Shown here in pieces: positions 61,384 through 64,000 of a stretch of DNA of 64,000 bases. Where the stretch lies: the NCBI GenBank assembly GCA_947503005.1, contig CANNCA010000005.1, positions 124,001 through 188,000 on the forward strand, read 5' to 3'. The stretch's first letter is position 1. Each line of letters begins with the position of its first letter. The position numbers and the translations under genes were made by a program. The notes beneath the pieces are model-generated. The model did not search any database. It was not told where the DNA came from and saw only the letters and a program-made list of their open reading frames with translations. This DNA comes from an uncultured Flavobacteriaceae bacterium (lineage in GTDB: Bacteria; Bacteroidota; Bacteroidia; Flavobacteriales; Flavobacteriaceae).

Positions 61384-62217
61384 CTACAAGGCAGCCAAAA
61401 ATTCCATATTATGCTTCATACTTTCCAGAGGAGTGCTTGCATATTCTTCTTGTTCGATGAAAATATGTTGTACACCAGATGCTTCCTGATTTTGCATCAT
61501 GGTTTTTATGTCAAGTCCGCCCTTTCCGAATTCGGTGCTTTCTTTTTTTGTCATGTCCATATCCTTCAAATGCCAAAGTGGAAAACGACCAGGATACTTC
61601 TCGAAATAGTCTAAAGGATTTTTACCTCCAACAATGACCCAACCGAGATCTAATTCCATATGGACTAATTCTGGGTTGGTATTGTCCATCAGCACATCAT
61701 AAAGCACTTCACCATTATCCGACTCAAATTCGTATTCGTGGTTGTGATAACCAAATTTCAGTCCCAGTTTTTTACAATCTTCACCTGCTTTATTGAAGGC
61801 TTCCGCCACCTTCTTATAATTATCCACGGTTTGACCTTTGCTGGGCATAGAAGAACATATCAGATAAGGTTGACCGGAGGCTACGGCCTCTTCCATGGTT
61901 TTTTGAAAATTATCGTCTAAGGCAACATGACCACTTTTCAAACTCATACCAAGATCCTTACAGGCTTTCTTCATGTCTACTGGTGAAAGTCCGTAGTAAT
62001 GTCCTTTTGTGCTTCGTGCGGATTCGATTTCCTTAATACCGATGGATGCAATTTGCTTCAACGTACCCAAGGCATCCTTCGCCATTTCGTCACGGAATGA
62101 ATACAATTGTACCCCGAATTTCTGTGTGCTGGCTGAAGCAAATCCGCAGGAAGGAAGGATTAAAGTTCCTGCCGTTAAAAGCCCCGCTTGCTTGATAAAA
62201 TCTCTTCTGTTTGTCAT
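61384..62217 (-). CDS. Tat-type exported sugar phosphate isomerase/epimerase-like TIM barrel
   Basis: A 277-residue protein with an RRDFIKQAG twin-arginine-type signal and a lipobox-like LILPSC. The AP-endonuclease-2/xylose-isomerase-like TIM barrel shows KEIES, GYHNHEYEF (metal His), ELDLGWVIVGG, WHLKDMD and FIEQEEY with metal-ligand Glu/His/Asp positions retained. Despite the family name such exported members probably act on free sugars or related compounds, not phosphates. It lies between the D-aminoacylase-like and DUF3500 genes, all on the minus strand with gaps of 22-36 bases. Confidence 0.87.
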   Translation of the reverse strand: MTNRRDFIKQAGLLTAGTLILPSCGFASASTQKFGVQLYSFRDEMAKDALGTLKQIASIGIKEIESARSTKGHYYGLSPVDMKKACKDLGMSLKSGHVALDDNFQKTMEEAVASGQPYLICSSMPSKGQTVDNYKKVAEAFNKAGEDCKKLGLKFGYHNHEYEFESDNGEVLYDVLMDNTNPELVHMELDLGWVIVGGKNPLDYFEKYPGRFPLWHLKDMDMTKKESTEFGKGGLDIKTMMQNQEASGVQHIFIEQEEYASTPLESMKHNMEFLAAL

Positions 62218-62239
62218 TCTTTACTTTTATGAAATTGGT

Positions 62240-63262
62240 TTAATGATCTTCTTCATAATGTTTTTTCAAGGTATCCTCCCCATAATCATTGGTAGGATCT
62301 CGTACTACAGTATGTACATGGTTGGCATTGGTTTGGGTATTGTCGTATTCAATCAATAACACAGGACCTTGAATGCACCAATAATTGGGAACACCCGGTT
62401 CCAGACTTCCTGCCCATGAAAAGGATAGGTTTTCCAAGCCAGCTTTTTCAATTTTATCTCGATATCCCACCGAAAAATCTTTCTCATAATTATTTAGGTA
62501 CAGATTGATCAGTTTGATAAGCTGTTTTTGCTGATCCGATGTCAAATCATTGTAGAATATTCCTTTTTGCTCAAAACCTTCCACTTTTCGCTGCGTCGTT
62601 GTAATGATTTCTATGGGCGCTATATCGGCAAACTTAGCTTTTTCCAATTGTACGGGTGAAAGCGAATTAACTAATTCAAAGCTTAAGGTTGTTTCTTTTT
62701 TCAGGACTTCTTTTTCTTTGTGCCCTCTAATTTTAATGACTCCGGGGTTTGTTCCAAAAAAAGTTGGTGTAGAAGAGGTTATGGCCTTGTCAGCAGCGGT
62801 GAAATTCAATGAAAGATGATGTCCTTCGAAACGCCAGCCCCAAGGTGCATCACTGGAAGGATCTCCGAAAATTGAAAAGTGATAGTTCAAAGGATCTCGT
62901 CTTGGTCTTCCATCAGGCATTTTATCATCGTCTTCATTTTCAATAACTCGAAGTATTTTTTCTAGTGATTGAATCTCCTTCGCTTTTCGGTAGCCTTCTC
63001 CGCTTAACGAAGCTTTGAGCAAATCGATTGCGGCGACTTTTTGTGCTTCATTGAAATCATGAAATCGCGGGCCTTTTCTAGTCAGCGGCACGTAGTTCAT
63101 GTTAAAACGTTCTTCATCATCCAACGAAAAAACAGTTTGTTCTTTGAGTTCATCCGTAAGAGTTGCTAAAAATACTTGTGCTTTTTCTGTGAGGTTTTGG
63201 CCATTGCTTTCTATTGAAAAGAACAGGCAACAACATAGAATGACCAGTAATTTATTTTTCAT
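62240..63262 (-). CDS. DUF3500 exported protein
   Basis: A 340-residue exported protein (signal peptide ending SNGQ) of the DUF3500 family. Characteristic segments are DPLNYHFSIFGDPSSDAPWGWRFEGHH, seen here as YHFSIFGDP and WGWRFEGHHLSLNF, and the C-terminal PNYWCIQGPVLLIEYDNTQ, NHVHTVVRD and a His/Glu/Asp-rich tail. The conserved EGHH and NHVH suggest a metal site, but no activity is established for the family as far as I know. It is flanked by the isomerase-like and TolB-like genes in an apparent operon. Confidence 0.88.
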   Translation of the reverse strand: MKNKLLVILCCCLFFSIESNGQNLTEKAQVFLATLTDELKEQTVFSLDDEERFNMNYVPLTRKGPRFHDFNEAQKVAAIDLLKASLSGEGYRKAKEIQSLEKILRVIENEDDDKMPDGRPRRDPLNYHFSIFGDPSSDAPWGWRFEGHHLSLNFTAADKAITSSTPTFFGTNPGVIKIRGHKEKEVLKKETTLSFELVNSLSPVQLEKAKFADIAPIEIITTTQRKVEGFEQKGIFYNDLTSDQQKQLIKLINLYLNNYEKDFSVGYRDKIEKAGLENLSFSWAGSLEPGVPNYWCIQGPVLLIEYDNTQTNANHVHTVVRDPTNDYGEDTLKKHYEEDH

Positions 63263-63291
63263 GGGTTGGTTTTAAATTGGCGTTTTAGAAA

Positions 63292-64000
63292 CTAATTTTT
63301 CAGCTGATAACTTACAAAGGCTACCTTCTCACTATCAGGTGACCATGAAGGTACATTAATGGTGCCCTGACCGCCAAATAGTTTTGCCATCATTCTTACT
63401 TCACGCGTTTCTAGATGCATCAAACGAAGTTGTACATTCTTGTTTGGCGGATGTTTGTCTGCTGGAACATCAGTGCCGAACGAGATATAAACAATCCATT
63501 TTCCGTCAGGGGAAGGGTGTGCGAACCAATCGTTAAGTGCATCGGTAGTGATTTGTTCTTGGTTACTACCATCGGCATTCATCCGCCAAATTTGCATGGA
63601 TCCCGTTCGCACTGAATTGAAGTAAATGTATTTACCATCGGGGGAATAATCAGGACCATCATCCAATCCTTCCGTGCTAGTCAATCGAAGTTCTTCACCA
63701 CCCTGGACCGGAATCGTATAAATGTCATAATTGCCATTTCGCTCTGCGCAATATGCTAAGGTTTTTCCATCGGGTGACCAGCCATGCCAGTAAGACGGCC
63801 CTAAAGGAGTGATTTTTTTTGGAATGCCACCTGATATGGGCAAAGTGTAGATCAATGACTTTCCGCTTTCGGTCTGGTCACTGATGACCAATTGAGTTCC
63901 ATCTGGCGATATACCATGGTCGTTATTAATACGTTTTGCAAAATCGGTGGGAATCAGGTCAGGTTTGCCCCCTTTTTCAGGAATTTTGTAGAGTAAACCA
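63292..64000 (-). CDS. TolB-like PD40 propeller protein, C-terminal part (cut by window edge)
   Basis: An open frame continuing past the window end; about 235 C-terminal residues are visible. It carries regular PD40/TolB blades: [63 protein letters not shown] and [13 protein letters not shown]. The N-terminus and any signal or catalytic domain lie beyond 64000. Such proteins are usually periplasmic. Its stop is 29 bases upstream of the DUF3500 start, so the two are likely co-transcribed. Confidence 0.85.
   Translation of the reverse strand, partial: GLLYKIPEKGGKPDLIPTDFAKRINNDHGISPDGTQLVISDQTESGKSLIYTLPISGGIPKKITPLGPSYWHGWSPDGKTLAYCAERNGNYDIYTIPVQGGEELRLTSTEGLDDGPDYSPDGKYIYFNSVRTGSMQIWRMNADGSNQEQITTDALNDWFAHPSPDGKWIVYISFGTDVPADKHPPNKNVQLRLMHLETREVRMMAKLFGGQGTINVPSWSPDSEKVAFVSYQLKN

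Overview
The window looks like the chromosome of a marine-type member of the Flavobacteriaceae (Bacteroidota). The evidence is five complete proteins (plus one cut gene of the same family) carrying the type B C-terminal sorting signal of the type IX secretion system (T9SS), a SprB-type giant adhesin, a PorP/SprF remnant next to an OmpA/PD40 protein, families typical of the phylum (DUF5606, DUF5916, DUF1080, DUF3500, a Bacteroidota-type heme A synthase), and several promoters matching the Bacteroidota -7 consensus TAnnTTTG. There is no rRNA, tRNA, CRISPR array, transposase or phage module that I could recognise.

Region 1 (1-10,042, all minus strand): an ABC exporter pair (ATPase, then permease) is followed, with short gaps, by a run of at least five genes for T9SS type B surface or secreted proteins. 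Three complete proteins and one cut by the window edge are close paralogues that differ in how many copies they carry of a fibronectin-like repeat of about 100 residues. The fifth has an N-terminal beta-propeller-like region. Region 2 (10,043-22,351): one 12.3-kb gene for a 4,102-residue T9SS adhesin made of an IgGFc-binding-like head, DUF11 and thrombospondin-3 segments, about 28 SprB-type modules with one jelly-roll-like insertion, and a type B sorting domain.

Region 3 (22,609-30,951) is mostly housekeeping: a conserved protein of unknown function, an NdpA-like nucleoid protein, a pRiA4b ORF-3-like protein, heme A synthase, an OmpA/PD40/TPR outer-membrane protein, the CCA-adding/poly(A) polymerase family enzyme and the tRNA t6A enzyme TsaC. 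Just upstream of the OmpA gene lies a decayed C-terminal piece of a porP/sprF gene. Region 4 (31,016-35,774) is a cell-surface glycan cluster of five glycosyltransferases (GT2, GT9, GT2, and two tandem WaaE-like GT2 paralogues). Region 5 (35,873-38,274) holds dapD, ruvX, def and a DUF5606 gene.

Region 6 (38,379-64,000) is dominated by exported hydrolases and catabolic enzymes: a TolB-propeller/amidohydrolase fusion, a Tat-exported Gfo/Idh/MocA oxidoreductase, an S10 peptidase, an internally duplicated protein of unknown function, a compact run of MIP channel, alpha/beta hydrolase, SGNH hydrolase, GH20 hexosaminidase and cupin genes, a beta-lactamase-family hydrolase, a DUF5916/DUF1080 pair, and finally an SMP-30, D-aminoacylase-like, sugar-phosphate isomerase-like, DUF3500 and TolB-like series. 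No SusC/SusD pair is present, so this is not a classical polysaccharide utilisation locus.

The observations I find most worth following are the sprF pseudogene, the tandem repeat-variable T9SS paralogues co-oriented with an ABC exporter, the jelly-roll insertion in the adhesin, the two-lobed duplicated protein at 44,933-46,234, the amidohydrolase lacking its HxH metal motif, and a REP-like inverted repeat at 41,778-41,870. I did not find a clear candidate for a wholly new defence or metabolic system.
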